From CAWCPR01 sp963797475 (GTDB lineage: Bacteria; Chloroflexota; Anaerolineae; Anaerolineales; UBA4823), in contig CAWCPR010000003.1 of the NCBI GenBank assembly GCA_963797475.1, positions 372,001-436,000 of the forward strand: a stretch of DNA of 64,000 nucleotides, read 5' to 3'. Made by a program: the position numbers and the translations under genes. Under the pieces are notes generated by a model. That model made no database searches, was not told where the DNA came from, and saw only the letters and a list, made by a program, of their open reading frames with translations. Positions 45,228 through 54,183 of the stretch are shown piece after piece; position 1 is the stretch's first letter, and each line of letters opens with the position of its first letter.

Positions 45228-45869
45228 TTATTCCTTTCCCTCCATGATCCCGAAGCGTATTTGCCTACCCTCTATTTCATTTTCATTTATTCCACTGTAA
45301 ATATTGTCAGGAGGGTTATATTCTCCAGTTTCATTTCCCCAGTATTCCCATCCGTTTCTTGGTACTCTTGCAAAAAGCTCAATGTATGGTCCTGGTGAGC
45401 AAGCTTCGATTACTGGATATAGTTGGTCAGGCTTTCGTGAATGTTCTCGCTTTCTTGAAATAATGATATTTGGCATAGTACGTCCTGGTTTTAAAGTACG
45501 CATCTTGCCTTTAACTCCAAACAACACCATTTCAGTAACATTTCTAAAGTAAAAACCTACACCACGCCTGTCAGGACCGCCGTCTTTTCTTACCTTGTAC
45601 CAGATGATATTGGTTTTATATTCAAAACCCCAGGCTTCCATAACCTCTAATCCTAAACCTACTAACGCATTAGGAACCCAAAGGTATAAATGGGATTTAT
45701 CAGAGGCTATACAGTTAACAGGAAGATTTATTATTTCTTCATTCGTCATTGTTTCATATCTGTATAACCGTTTATGTTCTGGGGCGATCTTTCCCGTTCG
45801 ATTGCTAAATTTCCACGGCGGATCGGCCAAGATTGTACTAAATTTCCCTAAATAGGTTGGAAAGTCCAC
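45228..45869 (-). CDS. MT-A70-type adenine DNA methyltransferase
   Basis: 213 residues with the DPPW catalytic motif (ILADPPWKFS) near residue 16, the MTNEEI and LYLWVPNA segments, and IEACSPGPYIELFAR near the SAM pocket, as in MT-A70/M.MunI-like N6-adenine methyltransferases. Start GTG 45869 is 2 nt after the endonuclease stop with AGGATGAG upstream, so the two are co-translated. The codons are AT-rich, unlike neighbours. It presumably protects sites cut by the adjacent BglII-like enzyme. The endonuclease comes first in the transcript, the riskier order for a mobile R-M pair. Confidence 0.88.
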   Translation of the reverse strand: MDFPTYLGKFSTILADPPWKFSNRTGKIAPEHKRLYRYETMTNEEIINLPVNCIASDKSHLYLWVPNALVGLGLEVMEAWGFEYKTNIIWYKVRKDGGPDRRGVGFYFRNVTEMVLFGVKGKMRTLKPGRTMPNIIISRKREHSRKPDQLYPVIEACSPGPYIELFARVPRNGWEYWGNETGEYNPPDNIYSGINENEIEGRQIRFGIMEGKE

Positions 45870-45871
45870 TA

Positions 45872-46462
45872 TTACTCATCCTGTATATATAGACTTCTGC
45901 TAATCCCAAAAATTAATATCGGACATCCACCTCCACCACCACCTTCTAACTTTGGAAGAAGCTTGCTCATGTGGGTGGTTGAAGCTCCGTATGATTTACC
46001 TCTGCCTAAGGAATGAAAAATTTCCTGAAGCTCATCTGTTCTAGTTATTATAACTCCAACTGATATTACTCGTAAGTCAAAAAGAAGCCGAAAGTTATTT
46101 AAATCCCTGTCAAAAAACAGGTCTTTGTTATTCCATTCAACTTCAACTGCAATTTTATTCTTAAATTCATCAACTTGGTGAGTCGGCGAGTGGATTTCCC
46201 CTTCATCCACCACGATTCTTGTATCGAATTGCTTTTCCTGCCAGCCAAGTTTGCTAAATGCATGGTCAATTGAATCTGCTACTTCAGATTTTCTTCCGCC
46301 TCCAATGGCTATGTGACTTTTGTACAATCTGAAGTTATTGAGGACCTCCATAATATCGTTCCATTCGTTTGGGAAGTCTTTATAGAGAACTGCTGATGCA
46401 TGACGCCATTCGTGGATTTCATAATTCTGCTGAATGAAGTCCGGAATTTCAGCAATGGACAC
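45872..46462 (-). CDS. BglII/BstYI-like type II restriction endonuclease
   Basis: 196 residues. The core has a Q-V-D-E-F-K-x-K-I-A-V-E-V-E-W-N-N-K pattern (around 115-135) with the D...ExE metal-binding arrangement. FFDRDLNNFRLLFDL follows, as in the BglII/BstYI family, whose known members recognise GATC-centred sites. A C-terminal glycine run (GGGGGG) precedes PILIFG. Start GTG 46462 has GAGGAGAG upstream. AT-rich composition and location next to a tRNA suggest horizontal gain. The exact recognition sequence cannot be read. Confidence 0.83.
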   Translation of the reverse strand: MSIAEIPDFIQQNYEIHEWRHASAVLYKDFPNEWNDIMEVLNNFRLYKSHIAIGGGRKSEVADSIDHAFSKLGWQEKQFDTRIVVDEGEIHSPTHQVDEFKNKIAVEVEWNNKDLFFDRDLNNFRLLFDLRVISVGVIITRTDELQEIFHSLGRGKSYGASTTHMSKLLPKLEGGGGGGCPILIFGISRSLYIQDE

Positions 46463-46631
46463 AATGCACTCTCCTCGTTTTGGTTTTTAAAATCGAATTG
46501 ACAAGGAGATTCTACCTTAAGTTAAAATGAATTTGACATTGCTCGCTTTGGATTCTAGCGTGCCAAGTCAAATGCTATTCTTTTAGCGGCTGAGTTCAAT
46601 TAGCTACGCATCAATTATCTTCGCTGCCAGG

Positions 46632-47060
46632 TTATTTAGAAAACCAGCCTCTTTCTTTGGAGGTTTTTATCCGATGACAGTTAGCGCACCTTACTTCAGT
46701 TTTAGCGATCTCTTTTTGAATAGTTGCTATAGAATACCCCTGTCCAGCCATTTGGGATATATTGAATTTCTTCTTTCCCCTAACATGGTCAAATTCTAAA
46801 ACCACTGGATTGCTTTCTCCGCAGTCTACACAAGGATGGGTTGAAAGATAATCCCAGATAAACTGACGACTGTAGGTAATCACTTTCTGCTGCCTTTCGT
46901 AAACGTTGGTCAGGTGTTTCTCTTTGTGGGTTTCGTACCAATTCTTTCGATAGGCCTTGTGGCATTCCCTGCAAGTCGGATGTCTTACCCCCAGAATTTT
47001 GTAACGCCAGTTATAATCTTCTTCGCCTTTTAGTTGCCCGCAGGTGGCACACCGCTTCAT
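46632..47060 (-). CDS. HNH-type nuclease with zinc-binding cysteines
   Basis: About 142 residues. An N-terminal Cys4-type knuckle (CATCG, then CREC) is followed by an HNH core: CVDCGESNPVVLEFDHVRGKK...CANCHRIKT. HNH proteins of this size are stand-alone nucleases found near R-M systems and phage genes. ATG 47060 follows GAGGGAGAT. It lies upstream of the R-M pair on the same strand, 170 nt away, and 87 nt from tRNA-Lys. It may be an accessory nicking or defence nuclease; target unknown. Confidence 0.82.
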   Translation of the reverse strand: MKRCATCGQLKGEEDYNWRYKILGVRHPTCRECHKAYRKNWYETHKEKHLTNVYERQQKVITYSRQFIWDYLSTHPCVDCGESNPVVLEFDHVRGKKKFNISQMAGQGYSIATIQKEIAKTEVRCANCHRIKTSKERGWFSK

Positions 47061-47147
47061 ATCTCCCTCGCGCAACTGATAAACAACAGGTTAGAAGAAC
47101 CAATTCACAGCCATCCATAGACAGCCGCCATTCTGCAAATTAAGTTG

Positions 47148-47220
47148 TGACCCCGCTGGGAGTCGAACCCAGAACCTCGAAATTAAGAGTTTCTTGCTCT
47201 GCCAATTGAGCTACGGGGCC
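47148..47220 (-). tRNA. tRNA-Lys (anticodon CTT)
   Basis: The minus strand gives a 73-nt cloverleaf: acceptor GGCCCCG with CGGGGTC and discriminator A, D-arm AGCTCAATTGGCAGAGC, anticodon loop CTCTTAA (CTT) on a stem of four pairs plus a terminal A-G mismatch, and T-loop GGTTCGACTCC. Confidence 0.97.
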
Positions 47221-47232
47221 GTGCGGAGGAAA

Positions 47233-47260
47233 ATTATACCCTAAAGACCGCGGATGTCAA
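47233..47260 (-). promoter_or_regulatory. Promoter of tRNA-Lys
   Basis: Consensus TTGACA (47260-47255) and TATAAT (47238-47233) on the minus strand with a 16-nt spacer, 12 nt before the tRNA 5' end. Confidence 0.75.
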
Positions 47261-47485
47261 CAAAACCCCAAACCGAAATCTATCCTGCGGGTTTGCTCAT
47301 CCGAACGAGAATACACATCTTTGTAAGGCGCCTGTAAGGTAGTAATGGTTATAATAGCATCACCGCTTGGTTGCAGCCGTGCGCACGAGCCAGCGTCGCT
47401 CTTTCAAAATAAAGGAGGGGACGTCTGGCTTTTATTTATCGATGGACTATTTTTCAACGGACTGCGACCACCGTACGAGAACCCT

Positions 47486-48490
47486 ATGGCCAGGAAATTT
47501 TTTAACGCTATTACGGATATATCTGGCCTGCGGGTCGGGCACGCGCAAAATGAAGAAGCGTTAACCGGCTGCACGGTCGTGCTTTGCGAAGCTGGGGCGA
47601 CCGGCGGTGTGGACCAGCGAGGAGGCGCGCCGGGGACGCGCGAAACCGACGCACTCCATACCATGCACCTGGTTTCTCAGGTGCACGCGATTGTTTTAAC
47701 CGGCGGGTCGGCATTTGGCCTAGACGCGGCCGGCGGCGTAGTACGTTACCTGGAACAAAGGAATATTGGTTTTGACGTGGGTGTAGCGCGAGTACCGATC
47801 GTACCCGCCGCAGTGCTGTTCGACCTGGGAATCGGACGGGCGGATGTACGCCCGGACGCTGAGATGGGTTTCCTGGCCTGCCAAAATGCGACCTCCGATC
47901 CACCTGCCGAAGGGAACGTAGGCGCTGGCTGCGGAGCGACGGTCGGGAAGGTCCTGGGCATGGGCCAGGCGATGAAATCCGGAATTGGCACTGCCAGCCA
48001 GCGGATTGGCGCCGGCGCAGTCGTGGCTGCCCTGGCGGCAGTCAACGCTTTCGGCGACATCATCGACCCGGCAAATGGACAAATCGTCGCTGGCGCTCGC
48101 AGTCCGCAGAGCGGAGCGGCTGTTGCCGGTCAAAGCGGTTATTTCGCCGACACTTTGCAGGTGATGAAGTCGTTGGTCGGCCGCTCCCGACTGGGCTTCT
48201 CGCCTCGAGAGCACACCGTGATCGGGATTGTCGCCACCAACGCCAAGCTGACGAAAGAGAGCGCCAACAAAGTCGCTCAAATGGCCCAGGACGGTCTGGC
48301 TCGTTCGGTGCGCCCGGCGCACACGATGGTCGACGGCGACACGATCTTCGTCCTGGCGACTGGACAGCAAAACGTGGATGTCAACATTATTGGCGCTTTC
48401 GCAGCGGAGGTTTTTTCACAGGCTATCCTACGAGCTGTTAAAGCTGCTCGACCAGCCGCCGGCTTACCCGCCGCGAGCAGCTTATCTTAA
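47486..48490 (+). CDS. P1/DmpA-family peptidase
   Basis: About 334 residues of the self-processing P1 aminopeptidase fold: FNAITDISGLRVGHA start, ETDALHTMH, VLTGGSAFGLDAAGGV, and the GAGCGATVGK region. DmpA-type enzymes cleave themselves before a Ser/Thr nucleophile and hydrolyse D- or beta-aminoacyl peptides. ATG 47486 is chosen because upstream residues are not family-like and a TATAAT at 47350-47355 places the transcript start just before it. No related gene is adjacent; the HD-GYP regulator follows 24 nt later, so they may be co-transcribed. Confidence 0.88.
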   Translation: MARKFFNAITDISGLRVGHAQNEEALTGCTVVLCEAGATGGVDQRGGAPGTRETDALHTMHLVSQVHAIVLTGGSAFGLDAAGGVVRYLEQRNIGFDVGVARVPIVPAAVLFDLGIGRADVRPDAEMGFLACQNATSDPPAEGNVGAGCGATVGKVLGMGQAMKSGIGTASQRIGAGAVVAALAAVNAFGDIIDPANGQIVAGARSPQSGAAVAGQSGYFADTLQVMKSLVGRSRLGFSPREHTVIGIVATNAKLTKESANKVAQMAQDGLARSVRPAHTMVDGDTIFVLATGQQNVDVNIIGAFAAEVFSQAILRAVKAARPAAGLPAASSLS

Positions 48491-48514
48491 AAGAAAACGA
48501 GAAGATGCAAATTC

Positions 48515-49513
48515 ATGAGCAATGAGACCCTTTTAGTCGTCGACGACAATTATGTTCTGCGCGAAGGTTTAAGTGAAATGTTGTCCTTCGAAGGTTTTTC
48601 AGTGCTGACCGCTTCGAACGGGCGCGAGGCGCTGGACCAGATGGGCACCTTCTCTCCCGACTTGATCCTTTCCGATATCACTATGCCGGTCATGGACGGT
48701 TTCGAATTTTTTAACACCGTGCGCTCGCGGCCAGATTGGGTGACCATTCCATTTATATTTCTAACGGCCCGGGCGGAGAAAGAAGACGTTTTGGCTGGCA
48801 AGAACCTGGGCGCCGAAGACTACCTGGTCAAGCCAGTCAGCCGGGAGGAGTTGGTTACTGCTGTGCGCTCACGCCTGGCGCGTTCACGCCAGTTACGCAT
48901 GGCTCAAATTCAGCAAGCTTACCAGGCCAGCCTGACTGCTTTGGCAAACGCTATCGACCTGCGCGACCGGTATACCCGCGGACACGTAGAAAGGGTCACT
49001 GCGTATGCCATGGCGCTGGCAAAAGTAATGGGGTGGCAGGAGTGGCGCATCGAGCAACTGCGCTTCGGGGCCATCCTGCACGATATTGGGAAAATCCACA
49101 TCCGAGAATCAACTCTGTTTAAAGCCGGTCCATTGTCGGACGAAGAATGGGAAGAAATCAAACGCCATCCGATCACCGGGGCTGAGATGATCCGGGATAT
49201 TCCCTACCTGGTGCCGGCCGTGCCGATCGTACGCCACCATCACGAACGTTGGGACGGGCAGGGCTACCCGGACCGGCTGGCAGGAGAGGTTATCCCACTA
49301 GGGGCGCGAATTGTGGCGATCGCTGACGGCTTTGACGCCATGACCACCGAGCGACCCTACAGCCCGGCCCGCAGCCTGGAAGACGCCTACCAGGAGATCG
49401 TGCGCGGCTCTGGGTCACAGTACGATCCCAACGTGGTCGCAGCTCTTAAAAGCGTTTGGGATTCGCAGCAGATCCAGAGCATAACTAGAAATTGGCTTGC
49501 CGGGCACTTGTAA
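48515..49513 (+). CDS. REC-HD-GYP response regulator (c-di-GMP phosphodiesterase type)
   Basis: 332 residues. Receiver domain 1-125 with VVDDN, phospho-acceptor Asp in LILSDITMP, and KP (VKPVSREE). A helix joins it to an HD-GYP domain with HDIGKIHI, HH (VRHHHERWDGQGYP) and DGFDAMTTERPY. The HHExxDGxGYP signature is complete, so hydrolysis of cyclic di-GMP is likely. It has no DNA-binding domain. The partner kinase is not obvious; the large GAF/PAS kinase at 21 kb is an orphan candidate but is far away. Confidence 0.93.
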   Translation: MSNETLLVVDDNYVLREGLSEMLSFEGFSVLTASNGREALDQMGTFSPDLILSDITMPVMDGFEFFNTVRSRPDWVTIPFIFLTARAEKEDVLAGKNLGAEDYLVKPVSREELVTAVRSRLARSRQLRMAQIQQAYQASLTALANAIDLRDRYTRGHVERVTAYAMALAKVMGWQEWRIEQLRFGAILHDIGKIHIRESTLFKAGPLSDEEWEEIKRHPITGAEMIRDIPYLVPAVPIVRHHHERWDGQGYPDRLAGEVIPLGARIVAIADGFDAMTTERPYSPARSLEDAYQEIVRGSGSQYDPNVVAALKSVWDSQQIQSITRNWLAGHL

Positions 49514-49527
49514 ACCGGCTGCCAGGG

Positions 49528-52218
49528 TCAACGGTTTTCGGTTTCATGCAGAACCCCCCCGCCATGTACCTCGACCTTGCGATAAACATCAGCCGGAGAG
49601 CGAAGCTGCCCGTCGACTGTGAGCAAATCATCCAGGCAAATATCAAACAGGCGCTCATTCTCCATAAGGTAAGGCTGGATCAACTCCCAATCCTGGGAGC
49701 TAAGATCTGTGAATACGCCGCCGTTCAACTGGTCTGCCTGCACCAGCCGGTGAGGATCCCGCAGGTAAATGGCCCCCCCAGAAGCCAGGGAAAAGAGATT
49801 TCCGCCAGGGTAAGGGCTCTGCAGGGGTTCCACCTGACCGGAGTCGCTGAAAGTCATGCCGTTCAAGACCACAAAGCCGCCACCCTGGTACGGGTCGCCA
49901 GCCATGAAAGATTCAGCCAGGTAATCCAGGCAGGTGCCGTTGATAACGGCCCGCGGCCGGCCGGCTGCATTGATTAGCGGACGTCCTGCAGCCGAACCGC
50001 GCACGTAAATCTCGCCGCCCTTAGCCCCATACAAAAAAGTCTGCCCCACATCTCCATAAATGACCAGCCGGCCGTCTTTGAGAATCTGGCCGACCTGATC
50101 CTGGCCGTCGCCATGCAGGTATACCTCGGCGCCATCCAACCCCGAAGCCGAGTAATCGCCCACATCGCCATACAGGTCCATGCGCACATTATGGCTGCCG
50201 GCTCCCAGGCCGCAGGCGGCAAAGCGCCCGCCGCGCCAATTGTAAGCAATAAACTGCCGCCAGCCTTTCTGATAAGCGCGCACCAGCCAACGGGCAGCCG
50301 ACTGGTCGCCTTCGGGCGGAAAACCCAAACCATCCAGCGCAAGTACCGGCAGCTCATTTATACTATTCTTGGCCTTATCCGGAGCAGGGGGGCCGGTTAA
50401 TGAATGGCGAGTCTGCCAGGTCAGGCGGCGCGCCTGGTAAATCTTTGCCTTCCTGCCATTCTCTGTAAGCAGACTGACAGCGGAAAATAGCTTTTCTAAG
50501 GAACGGTCCACCAGGGTTAGCACTGAAGCGCGTTTCTTGGAACCACAATCATAGACCCGATCTCGCAGCATGTTCAGGCTTTCGAGCGCAAAACGCCATT
50601 CATCGTCTCCACTTGAAGCAAACTCGTCCAGCCAACCCAATCCCCAGGCGAGCTCATCCCAATCCAGGCCAGGCATTGCCTTTTCCAGCCAGCGCCAATA
50701 GAGAGGTGAGCCGCCATCGTGGAAGGCGCGTAAGGCTCGCTCCACCCAAACCCGGCGAAAACCTTCTCCAGCGCTCTCAGGGCCAAGGTCCTTGGTCCTG
50801 ACATGGCTGCGCCCGGCGGGCAAAACGACCGGCTCCAGGAATTTATTCTCGCAAACCAGGCGAGAATCGCCATTCTCGGCCAAATTCACCTGGAAGCGAA
50901 AAGCCCCGCCATCGGTATGCGACCCTCCGCGCGCCATCCAGTAACGATCTGCGAGCGGCTGGAAGCGCTCGTCCTCCTCCGAAAGAGAACGCAAGCAAGC
51001 ATTGATTGCCTGGCGCTCGGATGCGATCACCCCGATCTGAACCCCGGGCTCTGCGTCGGCTAAATTCTCGTACAGGGCAAATACCTGGGGCCGCAGCATG
51101 CTTGTATCGGTGATGCCAAGCAGTTCAAAACGATCCTCCTGGCCGGCATTCCCCGGCAAGGAGCGAGCCAGGATGAAGAACCAGGGGCCATCCGGTGAGC
51201 CGTGCATATGGGCGCGTTGCACAGCCTGGTAGAGGGCCTGCTTTTCTGGCGGAAGCATCACAAAATCGTGTTCGCTGGTCGGAGCCATGGCTTCCAGCGT
51301 GATCTCGAGCGGGTAACCGTAGACGCGATCCCACAGGTCAAAGAGCTGAACGCTGACCTCGGTATCCGTCAGGAACAACTGGTCGATGTTGCGCTGGTGC
51401 AGGTATTCGCTTACTGCATGGTAATTGGCGAAGTCGCCGTTATGTACCAGAGCCTCATTCAGCCCAATGAACGGGTGCGCTCCGGCGGGATGCCAGACCT
51501 TTCCCTTTGTAGGGTAGCGCTGGTGGGAGATCCAGACATATCCGGTCTGATCCTGAAGCCGGTAGTAGGAAACCACATCTTCTGCATACCCAACGATTTT
51601 CAACACCGATAAGTTGCGACCATGGCTTAAAACGAAGGCGCGTTTCTCGCCCAGGCTGGCGTAGAATTGCCGGTTCAGATGGAATGAATTTTGGTAAACA
51701 AATTCGTCTTCCAAAGGCCGCCGCGGCATACTCGCCAGGTCGCGACTCACGGCGAACTTCTCCAACACCTCCGCCTTTAGCCTGACAAAATACCGGCATA
51801 CATCTGGAGGGCGGATCTCCAGCCCGGGAATTTCGCGGAAATCGTCGAGGTGTTCCAGGGGATATGCCTGAGCGATCTCGAAATTAGGCTGGATAAACTG
51901 CGCTTCCACTTCCTTCTGGGCGGTTGGATCGAGCAGTGCGATTTGCAGTAAATAATGGCTGCGTAAGGTTACCGGGTCCACCCACGCCTGAGCGGGGTCC
52001 AAACCCGCCATGGCGATCCCGCCGCCTTTCCCATTGCCGCGATTGTGCATCTGGCGCGAGGCTGCCAGCACGTGCCGGCCTGCCACAGGGATATTCGCGG
52101 CGAATCCCAGCACGCCGCAGCCTCCCTCCGCGGCATCCGGTGAGCGAATGGATGCGGCAGCCTCATTGATTAGAAATTTTCTGGATTGGAGGATGTTTTC
52201 AGCGTAAGAATGGGTCAT
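49528..52218 (-). CDS. Glutamate-synthase-like amidotransferase plus GXGXG subunit
   Basis: About 896 residues. The N-terminal part resembles a class II glutamine amidotransferase: C34 in GGCGVLGF is the candidate nucleophile after a 33-residue propeptide-like leader, with RQMHNRGNGKGGG and VWISHQRYPTKGK later. The C-terminal part is a GXGXG beta-helix (YGDVGDYSASGLDGAEVYLHG, IYGDVGQTFLYGAKGGEIYVRG). The central FMN synthase barrel of normal GltB is absent and encoded separately at 54184-56667. Together the two would supply ammonia and transfer it to 2-oxoglutarate or a related acid. ATG 52218 is preferred to TTG 52224. Last gene of the leader-controlled operon. Confidence 0.85.
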   Translation of the reverse strand: MTHSYAENILQSRKFLINEAAASIRSPDAAEGGCGVLGFAANIPVAGRHVLAASRQMHNRGNGKGGGIAMAGLDPAQAWVDPVTLRSHYLLQIALLDPTAQKEVEAQFIQPNFEIAQAYPLEHLDDFREIPGLEIRPPDVCRYFVRLKAEVLEKFAVSRDLASMPRRPLEDEFVYQNSFHLNRQFYASLGEKRAFVLSHGRNLSVLKIVGYAEDVVSYYRLQDQTGYVWISHQRYPTKGKVWHPAGAHPFIGLNEALVHNGDFANYHAVSEYLHQRNIDQLFLTDTEVSVQLFDLWDRVYGYPLEITLEAMAPTSEHDFVMLPPEKQALYQAVQRAHMHGSPDGPWFFILARSLPGNAGQEDRFELLGITDTSMLRPQVFALYENLADAEPGVQIGVIASERQAINACLRSLSEEDERFQPLADRYWMARGGSHTDGGAFRFQVNLAENGDSRLVCENKFLEPVVLPAGRSHVRTKDLGPESAGEGFRRVWVERALRAFHDGGSPLYWRWLEKAMPGLDWDELAWGLGWLDEFASSGDDEWRFALESLNMLRDRVYDCGSKKRASVLTLVDRSLEKLFSAVSLLTENGRKAKIYQARRLTWQTRHSLTGPPAPDKAKNSINELPVLALDGLGFPPEGDQSAARWLVRAYQKGWRQFIAYNWRGGRFAACGLGAGSHNVRMDLYGDVGDYSASGLDGAEVYLHGDGQDQVGQILKDGRLVIYGDVGQTFLYGAKGGEIYVRGSAAGRPLINAAGRPRAVINGTCLDYLAESFMAGDPYQGGGFVVLNGMTFSDSGQVEPLQSPYPGGNLFSLASGGAIYLRDPHRLVQADQLNGGVFTDLSSQDWELIQPYLMENERLFDICLDDLLTVDGQLRSPADVYRKVEVHGGGVLHETENR

Positions 52219-52228
52219 CGTCAATTCT

Positions 52229-53201
52229 TCACAGGCAATCTTTATTCACCGCTACCGCGGCGACGATAGCTGGCTGGCTTTTTGCCGGAGCAGCTCGGGC
52301 CGTATTAATCAGCGCCAGGGCGCCCAGGATGACAGCGGTAGCCAGCAAAATTCGTGGGGTCAGCGGCTCGTGAGCCAGCAGATTCCCCAGGAAAATGGCG
52401 ATTACGGGGTTCACATAAGCGTACGTGGACACCAACGGCGTAGGGGCCGTTCGCAGCAGCCAGGTGTAGGCCGAATACCCTGCCAATGAACCGAAAAAGA
52501 TCAAATAAGCCAGGCCGATCAAAGAAGGAGTCGAAACGGCATGCAGGTTCAAGCGGCTCCATTCCCCGGTGAGTGTACCCAAGACCAGGAGTCCTGCCCC
52601 GCCCACCAGCATTTCCATGCCTGTCCCAATCAGCGGGGAGGCTGGCAAGCACGCCTCCCGGTTATACAGCGAACCCACTGCCCAGAAGAACCCGGAAAAC
52701 AGAGAGCACGATGGCTCCAGCAGGATCAATTGCCAGAGAACCATGCGCCAGGTCTACCGGTCCGATCAGCAGGGTTACACCCAACAGGCCGATGACCACA
52801 CCGGCATAGGTCTGCAAAGAATACTTTCTGCCGCGGCCACCGCCGGAGCGCCGGGATAGGAAGGAATTCGCGGCGTCAATCAACACCATCCACAGCGGAG
52901 CCGACCCGACGACCAGGGCAGTGATCCCGGAGGCGACACGCTGCTCGGCCCAAACCACTCCGCCGTTCCCGCCGATCAAAAGGAAGAGACCCACAATCGC
53001 GGATGAGCGCCACTCTCGCCGGCTCGGGGCCGGATCACCTGAGAAGCGCCGCAGCGCGTACAAAATGGATCCTGCAACCAGGAAACGGGTGGCAGCCATC
53101 AAAAAAGGCGGCAGCGTTTCCACAGCGAACCGGATTGCCAGGTAAGTAGAGCCCCAAACCAGGTAGACAACAATCAACACGATCCAGATACGGTATTTCA
53201 T
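52229..53201 (-). CDS. EamA/DMT-family exporter, frameshifted
   Basis: About 324 residues with ten membrane spans in two EamA halves: VVYLVWGSTYLAIRFAVETLPP at the N-terminus and YLIFFGSLAGYSAYTWLLR near the C-terminus. Members export amino acids or metabolites. ATG 53201 overlaps the Ada-type stop by ATGA. The frame breaks at a (CT)3 tract (52701-52706, minus strand). Adding CT or removing one base joins DPAGAIVL to SLFSGFFWAVGSLYN. As read, the first frame ends at 52662 and the second opens at 52744. The dinucleotide repeat could be a slippage site, but other frameshifts here suggest sequence error. Confidence 0.88.
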
Positions 53202-54082
53202 CCAATCACTCCAGTATAGGCTTCCTTTTTCGCCATTTCCCAACCCAGTAATGCTTTCTTGCGTGCTGTACCCCAGCGGTAACCGCCAAGATCGCCCATC
53301 TTCCGGATCACGCGATGGCACGGGATGACGACCGGAATAGGGTTACGGCCGACCGCCCCTCCTACGGCCCGGGCCACGGTTGGCAGGCCGATCGACAGGG
53401 CAATGTCCTGGTAGGTGACCAGCGATCCGGGTGGGATGCGCAGCAGGGCTTCCCAGACTTTGATCTGGAAATTGGTGCCTTCCAGGAAAAGCGTGAGTGG
53501 AGTGGGGCTTTCCCCTGAAATCAAGGCGAAGACCTGTTCTGTCAGCGGCCGCGTAAGAAGTGGATCTTCTCGCAATCGAGCGTTTCTCCACTTTTTCTGC
53601 AGCTCTAGCAAAGCATGTCGACGGCCGTCCTGCTCGAGGAATGCCAGGCTGCAAATGCCGCGCTCGGTTACTGCCAGCAGGCAGTCTCCAAATGGCGTAG
53701 GGTGAAAGCCATAGGCAATCTCCAGATTTTCACCGGCATGCTTATATTCGCCCGGCGTTACCGCTTCGCAGGTCACAAAAAGATCATGCAGCCGGCCTGG
53801 GCTTGAAAGTCCACTCTCGTAAGCGGCGTCCAATAAGCTGTGCGAGTTCTCCAACAGGCGTTTCGCGTGCTCTTTGGTCAAATACTGCAAGAAGCGTTTC
53901 GGGCTGATTCCCACCCAGCGAGTGAAGAGACGCTGGAAGTGGTATTCGCTCAGGTGGACATTCGCCGAAATTTCTTGCAATCCGGGCTGTTCAGTAAAAT
54001 GACGTTCCAGGAAAACCAATGCCTGTTCAATACGGTAATAATCTTCCGCAGCAGTCTCAAAATCAATCGGGCTCACATCCAT
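53198..54082 (-). CDS. AraC-HTH / O6-methylguanine-DNA methyltransferase fusion
   Basis: 294 residues: an AraC-type helix-turn-helix (about 20-115, with SEYHFQRLFTRWVGISPKRF) and an Ogt-type domain whose active site is IPCHRVIR, with the later GGYRWGTARKKALL. The methyl-acceptor Cys lies in PCHR. This matches the Ada C-terminal half plus regulator and lacks the N-terminal Cys4 zinc domain of Ada that binds methylphosphotriesters. It repairs O6-methylguanine and may act as a transcription factor. Placed between the two glutamate-synthase halves, which is odd. Confidence 0.93.
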   Translation of the reverse strand: MDVSPIDFETAAEDYYRIEQALVFLERHFTEQPGLQEISANVHLSEYHFQRLFTRWVGISPKRFLQYLTKEHAKRLLENSHSLLDAAYESGLSSPGRLHDLFVTCEAVTPGEYKHAGENLEIAYGFHPTPFGDCLLAVTERGICSLAFLEQDGRRHALLELQKKWRNARLREDPLLTRPLTEQVFALISGESPTPLTLFLEGTNFQIKVWEALLRIPPGSLVTYQDIALSIGLPTVARAVGGAVGRNPIPVVIPCHRVIRKMGDLGGYRWGTARKKALLGWEMAKKEAYTGVIG

Positions 54083-54183
54083 AAGATTTTCTCCTGATCT
54101 TTAAAATTGAAAGTCGCTATTCATTATAGGAAATCTCACGAAAAACGCCACCCAATTCTTGCGCTCTCGAATGCTGGAAACGA

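Noticed and set aside
45100..47148. tRNA-targeted integrative element with attachment repeats
   Set aside because: No integrase and no copy of the tRNA-Lys 3' end was found at the far side of the AT-rich genes.
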